DNA of 10,020 bases. Source: JAFDVL01 sp043736395. Lineage in GTDB: Bacteria; Acidobacteriota; Blastocatellia; RBC074. Shown here piece after piece: positions 1 through 6,666 of this stretch. The translations under genes were made by a program, and so were the position numbers. How positions within the stretch are numbered: position 1 is the stretch's first letter; the number at the start of each line of letters is the position of its first letter. The notes beneath the pieces were generated by a model. That model made no database searches, was not told the origin of the DNA, and worked only from the letters and a program-made list of their open reading frames with translations. The stretch spans positions 1 to 10,020 of the forward strand of contig JAYTCQ010000065.1 in assembly GCA_043736395.1 (NCBI GenBank). The letters are read 5' to 3'.

Positions 1-35
1 AGTAACAGCGCCCTTACTGCGTGCGGGCTTCTGCA
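1..35 (-). repeat. Partial copy (copy 1) of an interspersed palindromic element
   Basis: Read on the minus strand from base 35, the first 29 bases are identical to the start of the complete copy at 4157, and the next six bases differ at two positions. It contains the outer arm gcagaagcccgcacgc (34 down to 19) and the inner arm agggcg (14 down to 9). The loop and the other half lie before the window. The element starts 6 bases beyond the stop codon of the isomerase gene (42-920), so it falls in that gene's 3' untranslated region, where it could act as a hairpin or terminator. Its identity as a repeat is seen directly; its function is inferred. Confidence 0.85.
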
Positions 36-41
36 TTAAGA

Positions 42-920
42 TCAAGCACCTAGAGCCTGTTTACAATACGCCAAACATTTTTTCATCTCGGCAATCGTGT
101 CAGGCGCTTTATATTCATACTCAATATTCGCAGGAATTTTCCATTTATTTTTCTTGAGCAATTCGAGTACAGGTTTAATCGGCGTATCGCCTTCGCCGAA
201 GACTACATTGTCGCCCTGATTTTTTTTGCGGTCTTTGATGTGCAACGTCACGATGCGGTCGTGGTGTTTGCTCAAATAATCTACGGCATCAAAACCTGCG
301 GCGGTGAAATGTCCGATGTCGAGGTTGGCGCAGATGTATTCCGACATCCCGCTCATTGCATTGGTAAAATCGTCTGGTGTGGCAAATTCATTCGCGACAA
401 TTCTTGAATGATTATGCATGCCGACCCGAATTTTATATTTTTTCGCAAACGGATCAACGCGCTTCGCCGTCGTCACATTTGATGAAGCGGTAATAATTTT
501 GACGCCCAAAGCCTGCGCCATTTTGAAGCCACGTTCGAGTTCTTCGTCAGTGAAATTTTCGCGGAAGCTGTAATTGTAGGCGTAAAGATTCACTCCGGCA
601 GCATCGAATTTTCGGCGAATAGCTTTGAATTCATCCAACGAAACACTCAGTCGCCATTTGCGAAGGTCATCCGGGTTTAAGCCTTTTGGTTCGACATGTC
701 CCGATGTCAATTCACAACTATTGATGCCGACTTCGATGTAGCCTTTGATGGCTTCATCAAGCGAACGATCGCGAAAGCTGTAACTTTGCGCGCCAATTTG
801 CACCCCGGCAAATTTCGAATTCGGCTTGGCGGCGGCAAAAATATTTTCGACTGGCAAAGCAGCGGCGGCGAGGCTGCCCAGCATTAATTTATTCCATTCT
901 CTGCGATTCAACTTCATCAT
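42..920 (-). CDS. Tat-exported sugar phosphate isomerase/epimerase (AP endonuclease 2-like TIM barrel)
   Basis: 292 aa. The N-terminus (residues 5-30) has NRREW followed by NK and a moderately hydrophobic stretch ending near IFAA, which fits a twin-arginine signal, so the mature protein is probably periplasmic. The rest fits the xylose isomerase-like TIM barrel: GAQSYSFRD (43-51), a Glu in ELTSG (E70), GMHNHS (167-172), NLDIGH (199-204), LHIKD (226-230), FGEGDTPI (241-248) and a C-terminal IEYEY (266-270). By family pattern D201, H227 and E267 are likely metal or substrate ligands. The usual first metal Glu of the fold is not obvious, because the matching strand reads KIITASSN. The start at 920 has a good Shine-Dalgarno (aaggag, 7 bases before ATG); a second ATG follows at once. 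Substrate cannot be told from sequence; such exported proteins are common in bacteria that use complex sugars. The gene is divergent from tlyA. Confidence 0.85.
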   Translation of the reverse strand: MMKLNRREWNKLMLGSLAAAALPVENIFAAAKPNSKFAGVQIGAQSYSFRDRSLDEAIKGYIEVGINSCELTSGHVEPKGLNPDDLRKWRLSVSLDEFKAIRRKFDAAGVNLYAYNYSFRENFTDEELERGFKMAQALGVKIITASSNVTTAKRVDPFAKKYKIRVGMHNHSRIVANEFATPDDFTNAMSGMSEYICANLDIGHFTAAGFDAVDYLSKHHDRIVTLHIKDRKKNQGDNVVFGEGDTPIKPVLELLKKNKWKIPANIEYEYKAPDTIAEMKKCLAYCKQALGA

Positions 921-1047
921 TTGGTTGCTCCTTGCATAATAAATTTCTTTTGCGTTTACTTTCTTTTTACGGATGAGCTTCGTATCATTTTCGTAAGATT
1001 GGAGATTGTAATTTTACTGGTGCAGCTGAAGAAATCAAACACCGCCG

Positions 1048-1788
1048 ATGAAAATTCAAAAAGAACGTCTCGATAAATTAATGGTAGCGCGTGGGCTGGC
1101 GGAATCCTGCGCAAAAGCTCAAGCCCTCATCATCGCCGGAAATGTCTTTTCTGAGCAGCAACGCCTTGATAAACCGGGCCTACAAATAAATGTCGAAACT
1201 GACCTTACCCTCAAAGAAATCATGCCGTACGTCAGTCGCGGTGGATTAAAATTAGCTGCCGCGCTGGACGAATTCAAGTTGGATGTCACCGGGTTTTCGT
1301 GCCTCGACATCGGAGCTTCGACCGGAGGCTTCACCGATTGTTTGCTGCAACACGGTGTAAAAAATATAGTCGCGCTTGATGTCGGACATGGACAATTTGC
1401 GTGGAAATTACGGCAAGACCCGCGCATTGAAGTCCGTGAACATGTCAACGCTCGTTTTTTGCAGCCTCAAGATTTTCAGGAAAAATTTGATCTCGTAGTT
1501 TGTGATGTTTCTTTTATTTCGTTGAAATTAATTCTGCCTGTCATTCCCGCATTGCTGAAAAGTCCCGCGAATGTAGTGACGCTCATCAAACCACAATTTG
1601 AAGTCGCCCGTGAAGAAGTTGGCATCGGAGGCATCATCCGTGACGAAGTTTTGCAGTTTCGCGTGGTCGAAGAAGTCACCACTTCCGCCAAAACTCAAGG
1701 CTTTCATCTGCGCGGAGTCATTGATTCTCCGATTTCCGGTCAGGATGGAAACCGTGAATTTCTCGCGTGTTTCTCTCATAAGATTTAG
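1048..1788 (+). CDS. tlyA: TlyA family rRNA (cytidine-2'-O)-methyltransferase / putative hemolysin
   Basis: 246 aa, close to the usual family length. An N-terminal S4 RNA-binding domain (about 5-60, starting ERLDKLMVARGLAES) precedes an FtsJ/RrmJ-like methyltransferase domain opened by YVSRGGLKL (61-69). The SAM-binding loop is DIGASTGGFTDCLL (87-100), followed by ALDVGHGQF, VCDVSFISL (151-159) and LIKPQFEV (179-186). K68, D153, K181 and E237 line up with the K-D-K-E catalytic tetrad of 2'-O-methyltransferases described for TlyA. Known TlyA proteins methylate cytidines in 16S and/or 23S rRNA, which affects capreomycin susceptibility; the hemolysin label is historical. There is no strong Shine-Dalgarno before the ATG at 1048, but the S4 domain begins right after it, so the start is credible. 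The next gene follows after 137 bases on the same strand. Confidence 0.93.
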   Translation: MKIQKERLDKLMVARGLAESCAKAQALIIAGNVFSEQQRLDKPGLQINVETDLTLKEIMPYVSRGGLKLAAALDEFKLDVTGFSCLDIGASTGGFTDCLLQHGVKNIVALDVGHGQFAWKLRQDPRIEVREHVNARFLQPQDFQEKFDLVVCDVSFISLKLILPVIPALLKSPANVVTLIKPQFEVAREEVGIGGIIRDEVLQFRVVEEVTTSAKTQGFHLRGVIDSPISGQDGNREFLACFSHKI

Positions 1789-1797
1789 CAGGAAAGT

Positions 1798-1821
1798 AAA
1801 TTCCAGAACATTCAGGAATTT
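1798..1821 (+). terminator. Weak hairpin after tlyA
   Basis: Perfect 7-bp inverted repeat, aaattcc (1798-1804) and ggaattt (1815-1821), with a 10-base loop, starting 10 bases after the tlyA stop codon. The following bases (cttgcttg) are only partly T-rich and the stem is AT-rich, so this is at best a weak terminator. Read-through into the dehydrogenase gene is possible. Confidence 0.25.
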
Positions 1822-1925
1822 CTTGCTTGAGTATTTTGGTTCATCCAGTGTAAAACTATCCCCTTCGTGTTCCCCGCTTTTGAAATGCTCCGCCCCGAAA
1901 TTGACAACTACAAGGAAAATTATTC

Positions 1926-3248
1926 ATGAGTCAAAAACAGGCACTGCTAAATAAGATCGCTGATCGTAGCGCGCGCATTGGTGTAATTGGAATGGGTTAT
2001 GTGGGATTGCCGCTTGCGGTGGAGTTTGCACACTCCAATTTTCGGGCAACTGGCTTTGAAATTGATGAGAAAAAAGCTGCTTCCATCAACAGCGGCATTT
2101 CACACATCATTGACGTTCCTTCAGAAGAAGTCGCCAAATTAGTGAGCGCTGAAAAATTAAGTGCGACGACAAATTTTGGTCAACTCGCACTGATGGACAT
2201 TATCATCATTTGTGTGCCGACTCCGCTGCGCAAAACCAAAGAACCCGATGTTTCTTTCATCCTCGCCGCCGCCGATAAAATTCAGGCGACGCTACGTCCC
2301 GGACAACTCGTGATTCTTGAATCTACGACGTATCCCGGCACAACTGACGAAGTTCTGCGTCCGATGTTTGATGAAAAAGGATTCGTCATTGATGAGGATT
2401 ATTTCCTCGCCTTTTCGCCGGAACGCGTTGACCCGGGCAATCCGCAATTTCAAACAAAAAATATTCCGAAAGTCGTCGGAGGCGTCACAGCTGACAGTAC
2501 TGAAATTTCTGCCGCAGCCTACGAATGCGTAGTGAATACCGTTCATCGTGTTGGTTCTGCGCGTGCCGCTGAAATGGCGAAATTGTTGGAAAATACGTTC
2601 CGCGCCGTGAACATCGGAATGGTCAACGAACTTTCGCAATTGTGCTACACGCTGGGCATTGATTCGTGGGAAGTCATCGAAGCCGCTGCGACAAAACCGT
2701 TTGGGTTTATGGCGTTTTATCCCGGCCCTGGCATTGGTGGACATTGCATCCCGCTTGATCCGCATTACCTGTCATGGAAAGCCCGCATGCACGGATTTGA
2801 AGCGCGATTTATTTCACTGGCCGAAGAAGTCAATTCGACGATGCCGCAGCATATTGTCGAACTGGTCTCCACGGGACTCAACAAAAATCGCAAGTCAGTG
2901 AATGGCTCCAAAGTCCTGATTCTTGGTGTTGCTTATAAACGCGACATTGACGATATGCGTGAAAGTCCGGCGTTGCCGATTATTGAAAAACTGGAAAAGC
3001 TCGGCGCCGAAGTCAGCTTCCACGATCCGCATGTCAACGAAGTAATTTTTGAAACCGGTCACAGAATGACTAATGTTCCATTAACCGAACAAGTCGTGAC
3101 TGAAGCTGATTGCGTAGTCATCATCACCGATCATCGCAGCGTAGATTATCGCTGGGTCATCGAACGCGCCAAGCTTATCGTAGATTCACGCAACACAACG
3201 CGCGATTTCAAAAATACGGAATTTGCCGAAAAAATCATCCGCTTATAG
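1926..3248 (+). CDS. wbpA: Nucleotide-sugar dehydrogenase, UDP-N-acetylglucosamine 6-dehydrogenase (WbpA) type
   Basis: 440 aa, full length for the UDP-glucose/GDP-mannose dehydrogenase superfamily. The N-terminal NAD-binding Rossmann domain has GMGYVGLPL (22-30) and an acidic E45 at the end of the second strand. ICVPTP (95-100) and ESTTYPGTT (122-130) follow. The central domain has AEMAKLLENTFR (205-216), containing the conserved K209 and N213, and GPGIGGHCIPLDP (267-279) with the catalytic C274. The C-terminal domain opens with KVLILGVAYKRDIDDMRESP (329-348). The N-terminal RSARIGVIGMGYVGLPL and the spacing resemble WbpA more than UDP-glucose dehydrogenases. WbpA oxidises UDP-GlcNAc to the 6-uronate for surface polysaccharide synthesis; the exact substrate is inferred. 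A Shine-Dalgarno (aagga, 1912-1916) lies 9 bases before ATG. No glycosyltransferase or other sugar gene is adjacent, which is unusual because wbpA homologues normally sit in polysaccharide clusters. Confidence 0.9.
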   Translation: MSQKQALLNKIADRSARIGVIGMGYVGLPLAVEFAHSNFRATGFEIDEKKAASINSGISHIIDVPSEEVAKLVSAEKLSATTNFGQLALMDIIIICVPTPLRKTKEPDVSFILAAADKIQATLRPGQLVILESTTYPGTTDEVLRPMFDEKGFVIDEDYFLAFSPERVDPGNPQFQTKNIPKVVGGVTADSTEISAAAYECVVNTVHRVGSARAAEMAKLLENTFRAVNIGMVNELSQLCYTLGIDSWEVIEAAATKPFGFMAFYPGPGIGGHCIPLDPHYLSWKARMHGFEARFISLAEEVNSTMPQHIVELVSTGLNKNRKSVNGSKVLILGVAYKRDIDDMRESPALPIIEKLEKLGAEVSFHDPHVNEVIFETGHRMTNVPLTEQVVTEADCVVIITDHRSVDYRWVIERAKLIVDSRNTTRDFKNTEFAEKIIRL

Positions 3249-3250
3249 TA

Positions 3251-3319
3251 ATGCAGAATGGTGATTGCGGATTGCGGAAGAGGATTTTTACTCCGCAATC
3301 CGCAATCGCCATTCCGCAT
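3251..3319. repeat. Large near-perfect inverted repeat (28-bp arms)
   Basis: Left arm 3251-3278, right arm 3292-3319, loop 3279-3291. The arms match at 26 of 28 positions; in RNA one of the two mismatches becomes a G-U wobble, giving 27 pairs. Each arm carries a tandem of the heptamer attgcgg, which suggests a mobile palindromic (REP/MITE-like) sequence. It begins 3 bases after the wbpA stop codon and ends 7 bases before the phosphatase start. The tail is T-rich (ttgtttt), so it may terminate wbpA transcription. No second copy is visible in this window. Confidence 0.9.
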
Positions 3320-3326
3320 TTGTTTT

Positions 3327-4178
3327 ATGTCTATCAAATTATTAGCCCTGGATATTGATGGGACGCTTCTCAACCCTAAAAGTGAAGTCACGCCACGTGT
3401 GCAAGCTGCGCTGGATCAGGCGCAGGAACAGGGCGTTTTGATTGCACTGGCGACAGGACGCCGCTTTAGCTCAGCGCGTCCCGTGGTAGAGCAACTCAAT
3501 CTGTCCGTTCCGTTGATTTCTCACAACGGAGCGTTAACCAAAAATATTACGACGCTCGAAACGATCCAGTATCATCATTTTGCCTGTGACACTGCCCGCG
3601 AAGTCATTCAGCTCGGACGCGATTTCAAGGCTGACATCATCTGCTGCGACGATCCTGATGGACTCGGCAAAATGGTGATCGAAGGATTTTCTCCTGACAA
3701 TCGCGCTCTAAAAAGTTACCTGAAAAAATATTGGGATTCAGTCGTTGAGGTTGGTGATTTGCTTGGCTATTTGTCACACGATCCAATTCAGATTATGTTT
3801 TCCGGGACGTGCGATCAGATGGACATTTTTTGCGAAACTCTGGAAACCCAAATCGGCGAGCGGGCACAGATTTTCCAGACCAGATATCGCAGCTTTGATC
3901 TGACGATTGTGGATGTTATCAGCCCAAACGCTTCAAAGGGCAAAGCGGTTGAATTCATTGCTGCTTCTCACGGAATAGAGCAATCCGAAGTGATGGCAAT
4001 TGGCGATAATCATAACGATTTACCCATGCTGCGCTACGCAGGAGTTGGCGTTGTGATGGGAAATGCGGAAGAATATTTGAAGCAAATGGGATTTGCGTTG
4101 ACGGCTTCAAACACCGAAGATGGTGTCGCGTTAGCAATTGAAAAATTTATTTTAAATGCAGAAGCCCGCACGCAGTAA
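3327..4178 (+). CDS. Cof-type HAD-superfamily hydrolase (sugar phosphatase-like)
   Basis: 283 aa from ATG 3327. All four HAD motifs are present: DIDGT (9-13, nucleophile D9 and acid/base D11), LATGR (41-45), K204 in NASKGKA, and GDNHNDLPML (226-235). The cap between motifs II and III (about 85-190) is of the Cof/IIB type. Family members dephosphorylate sugar phosphates, FMN or pyridoxal phosphate in the cytoplasm; this one's substrate is unknown. An in-frame ATG at 3258 would add 23 residues, but these are encoded by the inverted repeat and precede a typical Cof start (IKLLALDIDGT), so 3327 is preferred. Neither start has a Shine-Dalgarno. The last residues (AEARTQ) and the stop codon are encoded by the left arm of the palindromic element at 4157, so the native C-terminus may have been replaced. 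Confidence 0.88.
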   Translation: MSIKLLALDIDGTLLNPKSEVTPRVQAALDQAQEQGVLIALATGRRFSSARPVVEQLNLSVPLISHNGALTKNITTLETIQYHHFACDTAREVIQLGRDFKADIICCDDPDGLGKMVIEGFSPDNRALKSYLKKYWDSVVEVGDLLGYLSHDPIQIMFSGTCDQMDIFCETLETQIGERAQIFQTRYRSFDLTIVDVISPNASKGKAVEFIAASHGIEQSEVMAIGDNHNDLPMLRYAGVGVVMGNAEEYLKQMGFALTASNTEDGVALAIEKFILNAEARTQ

Positions 4179-4231
4179 GGGCGCTTTTACATTATGAAAA
4201 GACGCCCTCGACTCGCGTGCGGGCTTCTGCA
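4157..4231 (+). repeat. Complete copy (copy 2) of the interspersed palindromic element
   Basis: The outer arms at 4157-4173 and 4215-4231 pair perfectly over 17 bases (core gcagaagcccgcacgc). An inner pair, agggcg (4178-4183) and cgccct (4203-4208), flanks a third short palindrome, ctttt (4184-4188) and aaaag (4197-4201), around cattatg. The outer and inner stems are separated by unequal unpaired stretches (4174-4177 and 4209-4214), so a transcript would form a long interrupted hairpin. The left arm overlaps the last codons and TAA stop (4176-4178) of the HAD phosphatase gene. Related copies lie at 1-35 and 9968-10020. Confidence 0.92.
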
Positions 4232-4259
4232 ATAACTAAACTGTAAAGGAACAACTCAG

Positions 4260-4694
4260 ATGGCAAACCGAACAGCAACTATTGAAACAGATAAAGGAAC
4301 AATCAAATTTGAACTCGCGGAAGACCTCGCGCCGATTACCACAGCAAATTTTATTGGTCTGGCAGAAAGCAAATTTTATGACGGACTGAATTTTCACCGT
4401 GTCGAACCGGGCTTTGTGATTCAAGGCGGATGCCCGCAGGGAACCGGTACCGGCGGATCAGATCAACGCATCAAACTGGAAGTTTCTCCGAACCTGAAAC
4501 ACAGCGAAGCCGGAGCAGTTGCGATGGCGCGCTCTTCGCATCCTGACAGTGCCAGTTGCCAGTTTTATATCACGCTGGGACCCGCAGGATTTTTAGATAT
4601 GCAATACGCGGTATTTGGACGGGTAACGGAGGGAATGGATGTCGTGAAACAAATTCGCGTCGGCGACAAGATGTCCAGCGTCACCATCAGCTAA
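4260..4694 (+). CDS. Peptidyl-prolyl cis-trans isomerase, short cyclophilin type
   Basis: 144 aa, the length of minimal bacterial cyclophilins, with no signal peptide, so probably cytoplasmic. Active-site and core motifs are in order: NFHRV (44-48, catalytic R47), VIQGGCPQGTGTGG (53-66), GAVAMAR (85-91), SCQFYITL (99-106) and YAVFGRV (116-122). The family catalyses proline isomerisation during protein folding. The usual Trp contacting cyclosporin is replaced by leucine/aspartate in GFLDMQYAVFG, as in many bacterial members. A Shine-Dalgarno aaagga (4245-4250) sits 9 bases before ATG. The gene starts 28 bases after the palindromic element and ends at a strong terminator, so it may be transcribed alone. 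Confidence 0.95.
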   Translation: MANRTATIETDKGTIKFELAEDLAPITTANFIGLAESKFYDGLNFHRVEPGFVIQGGCPQGTGTGGSDQRIKLEVSPNLKHSEAGAVAMARSSHPDSASCQFYITLGPAGFLDMQYAVFGRVTEGMDVVKQIRVGDKMSSVTIS

Positions 4695-4714
4695 AAAATA
4701 AACTTCACAAAAAC

Positions 4715-4764
4715 AAAAGGAAGAATTGCATGAATAAACCTGCAATTCTTCCTTTTCATTTTTT
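4715..4764. terminator. Strong bidirectional intrinsic terminator
   Basis: A perfect 16-bp stem, aaaaggaagaattgca (4715-4730) pairing with 4741-4756, with a 10-base loop. It is followed by a T-tract (six Ts at 4759-4764). On the opposite strand the stem is followed by gtttttgtg. It lies between the convergent cyclophilin and BON-protein genes and can serve both. Confidence 0.88.
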
Positions 4765-4780
4765 CCGAAGTTTGAAAAAA

Positions 4781-5152
4781 CTAATTCTTCGGTTTGTCTG
4801 CCGGAGCAGCTTTGGGAGCCTTCGCTGCAACAGTAATATTGTTTGTCACTGAAGCCGCGCCACAAGCTTTGGCTGCACGAGTTTGACCACCTTTAGAGCC
4901 ACCACTCATCACATCACCCGTCAAGGTCGCAACTCCGCCGCTGACTGAAGCCTTACCATTTTTGATGGCACTTGAAGCGGCAAATTTATCGCTGATACAT
5001 TTAGCCACTTCTGCATCATTTTTCGGTGCGGATGCAACTTTAGCAGCCTTGGCAGGCTTCTCAGTTTTCATCGCCGGAGCTGTTGCATTCTGTGCCACTG
5101 CACTTAAAGCAAATACTGAAACAACTAAAATACTAAACAAAAACTTCTTCAT
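4781..5152 (-). CDS. Small secreted BON-domain protein
   Basis: 123 aa from ATG 5152. Residues 1-20 form a Sec signal peptide (MKKF, a hydrophobic core, cleavage near AVA-Q). An Ala/Lys/Pro-rich linker (22-45) leads to one BON domain (about 46-108): DAEVAKCISDKF, then KASVSGGVATLTGDV, then ACGAASVTNNITV, matching the family's pattern of a GVATLTG strand followed by V-N-I-V. A second Ala/Lys/Pro-rich tail ends the protein. BON domains bind membranes, phospholipids or polymer and occur in envelope-stress proteins such as OsmY. C52 and C97 flank the domain and could form a disulfide. A GTG at 5155 is possible, but aaggag lies 7 bases from ATG 5152 and only 4 from the GTG, so ATG is preferred. 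The role here is unknown, though the periplasm is likely. Confidence 0.82.
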   Translation of the reverse strand: MKKFLFSILVVSVFALSAVAQNATAPAMKTEKPAKAAKVASAPKNDAEVAKCISDKFAASSAIKNGKASVSGGVATLTGDVMSGGSKGGQTRAAKACGAASVTNNITVAAKAPKAAPADKPKN

Positions 5153-5372
5153 CACCTATCTCCTTCTTATTTCAAATGGGGAGTATCCAATCTCCACACG
5201 CTCCTCATTTATCGGACAGGTTTGTATTACTCTATTCCTGTTGTTTGAATGAAATGTGAAGTAATGGATACAAAATATCAATCCTAGCAGCGGTTAAGAT
5301 AAATGATGTAAACTAATTAATCAAGTCTCTCACCTGAAATTTTCAGCATTTCAATTTGCGCTATAAAAATAC

Positions 5373-6506
5373 TTAACCATTACCTCGATTTTCCAGCATC
5401 CTGTCCAAAGCAACTTTCGCCCAATGCGCAGTTTCGTCATCCACTAAAATCTGATTGACGACATTTCCAGCCATCAGGTTTTCGAGCGACCATAATAGAT
5501 TTTCAGGGGCAATTCTGAACATCGTCGCGCACATACATAAATCTGGGGACAGCAATGTGATGAACTTATCCTGATGTTTATGTGCCAGCCGATTGACCAG
5601 ATTCACTTCGGTGCCAACCGCCCATTTGCTGCCTGCCGGGGCTTCATCCAAGGTTCTAATTATGAATTCAGTTGAGCCATTCAGGTCTGCTTTATTCACT
5701 ACTTCATACCGACATTCCGGATGCACCAGAATTTTGATGCCCGGATACTCAGCCCGACGTTCGTCCACATGACGCGGCAAAAATCTGCCGTGAACGGAAC
5801 AAAATCCTTTCCACAAAATTACCTTCGCAGCAATTAATGCCTCAGCTGTATTGCCGCCCAAATCCAGACGCGGATCCCAAACTACCATTTTATCAAGCGG
5901 AATCCCGTGCTTGATTCCGGTGTTGCGACCCAAATGTTCATCAGGAAAGAAAATAAGTTTTTCAGAATTTCCGAGCGCCCAATCAAAGAGCTTCACCGCA
6001 TTCGATGAAGTACAAACCGCGCCCCCGTTTCTGCCGCAAAACGCTTTCAGGTTCGCCGCAGAATTCATATAGGTAATTGGCATCACACCCGTAATTCCAA
6101 TTTCCTGCAATTGCTCCCAGGCGGTTTCGACCTGCTCAATATTAGCCATGTCCGCCATCGAACATCCCGCGCCGAGGTCTGGCAAAATTACTTTTTGATG
6201 CGGCTGGCTGAGAATGTCAGCCGATTCCGCCATAAAATGAACACCGGCGAAAACGATAAAATCCGCCGTCGGGCGCGTCTGCGCCTGACGCGCTAAATTA
6301 AACGAATCGCCCGTAAAATCAGCGTGTTCAATCACATCGTCCCGCTGATAATGATGTCCGAGAATGACGAGACGATCACCCAGTTTTTGCCTCGCCTGCT
6401 GAATTCGTTCTCGCAATTCGGCTTCGCTTAAATGAAGATAATCATCAAGCGGCAATTCCCCCTTCGCATCATAATTTTCAATCACTGGAATTGTAGCTAC
6501 ACTCAT
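5373..6506 (-). CDS. nadA: Quinolinate synthase
   Basis: 377 aa, a long NadA form. NadA condenses iminoaspartate with dihydroxyacetone phosphate to give quinolinate, the first ring compound of de novo NAD synthesis, using an oxygen-sensitive [4Fe-4S] cluster. Signature segments are LGHHYQRDDVIEHADFTGDS (49-68), FAGVHFMAESADIL (86-99), DLGAGCSMAD (110-119), TYMNSAANLKAFCGR (145-159), FFPDEHLGRN (186-195), GFCSVHGRF (234-242), VHPEC (261-265) and LCMCATM (323-329). Cluster ligands are expected to be C115, C236 and one of C324/C326, by position in the family. The start has aaggag about 6 bases before ATG. No nadB or nadC is in the window. A perfect palindrome in the promoter region (6531-6553) suggests control by a NAD-responsive repressor. 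It is divergent from the HTH gene at 6667. Confidence 0.96.
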   Translation of the reverse strand: MSVATIPVIENYDAKGELPLDDYLHLSEAELRERIQQARQKLGDRLVILGHHYQRDDVIEHADFTGDSFNLARQAQTRPTADFIVFAGVHFMAESADILSQPHQKVILPDLGAGCSMADMANIEQVETAWEQLQEIGITGVMPITYMNSAANLKAFCGRNGGAVCTSSNAVKLFDWALGNSEKLIFFPDEHLGRNTGIKHGIPLDKMVVWDPRLDLGGNTAEALIAAKVILWKGFCSVHGRFLPRHVDERRAEYPGIKILVHPECRYEVVNKADLNGSTEFIIRTLDEAPAGSKWAVGTEVNLVNRLAHKHQDKFITLLSPDLCMCATMFRIAPENLLWSLENLMAGNVVNQILVDDETAHWAKVALDRMLENRGNG

Positions 6507-6530
6507 AAATTCTCCTTCATCAACTATCAG

Positions 6531-6571
6531 GTTAGTGTACTTTTTACACTAACAAGTTTTTATAAGTGTAC
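6531..6571. promoter_or_regulatory. Operator-like palindrome upstream of nadA
   Basis: Perfect inverted repeat gttagtgta (6531-6539) and tacactaac (6545-6553) around the 5-base spacer ctttt. A further agtgtac (6565-6571) repeats the left arm (6534-6540) 31 bases away, about three helical turns. On the minus strand a TATAAA (6564-6559) could be the nadA -10 box, though no good -35 is visible; the palindrome would then cover the transcription start, as expected for a repressor site. The palindrome centre is 36 bases upstream of the nadA ATG. Repression by an NAD-linked regulator (NiaR, NrtR or NadQ type) is inference; I cannot assign the motif to one of these. Confidence 0.6.
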
Positions 6572-6666
6572 AAGAGCCGTTCTTCACGCGCAAGTGGGTT
6601 TTCTGAAATTTTTTGCGAGGAGAGGCTGACGAAAAAGCGCTTTTGCGCTAGAGTGACGCGCAACTT

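Noticed and set aside
936..941. TATTAT as a -10 box for the isomerase gene (minus strand)
   Set aside because: It would place the start of transcription inside the ribosome site and there is no -35 match.
2292..2765. 157-codon open frame on the minus strand within wbpA
   Set aside because: It lies wholly inside a strongly supported gene on the other strand, has no domain features, and is explained as a shadow of its codon usage.
3258..3326. Extended start for the HAD phosphatase at ATG 3258
   Set aside because: The extra 23 residues are encoded by the inverted repeat, have no Shine-Dalgarno, and precede a typical Cof-family N-terminus at 3327.
5334..5353. Inverted repeat tgaaat/atttca downstream of nadA
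   Set aside because: The stem is short and AT-rich with no T-tract on the minus strand, so it is not a supportable terminator.
5153..5372. Possible regulatory RNA or promoter between nadA and the BON-protein gene
   Set aside because: Only weak matches to promoter boxes (for example TTGATA at 5281-5276 without a matching -10) and short imperfect hairpins were seen.
6636..6649. Small hairpin agcgc-tttt-gcgct before the HTH gene as an attenuator
   Set aside because: The stem is only 5 bp with no T-tract after it, so there is too little to support a regulatory role.
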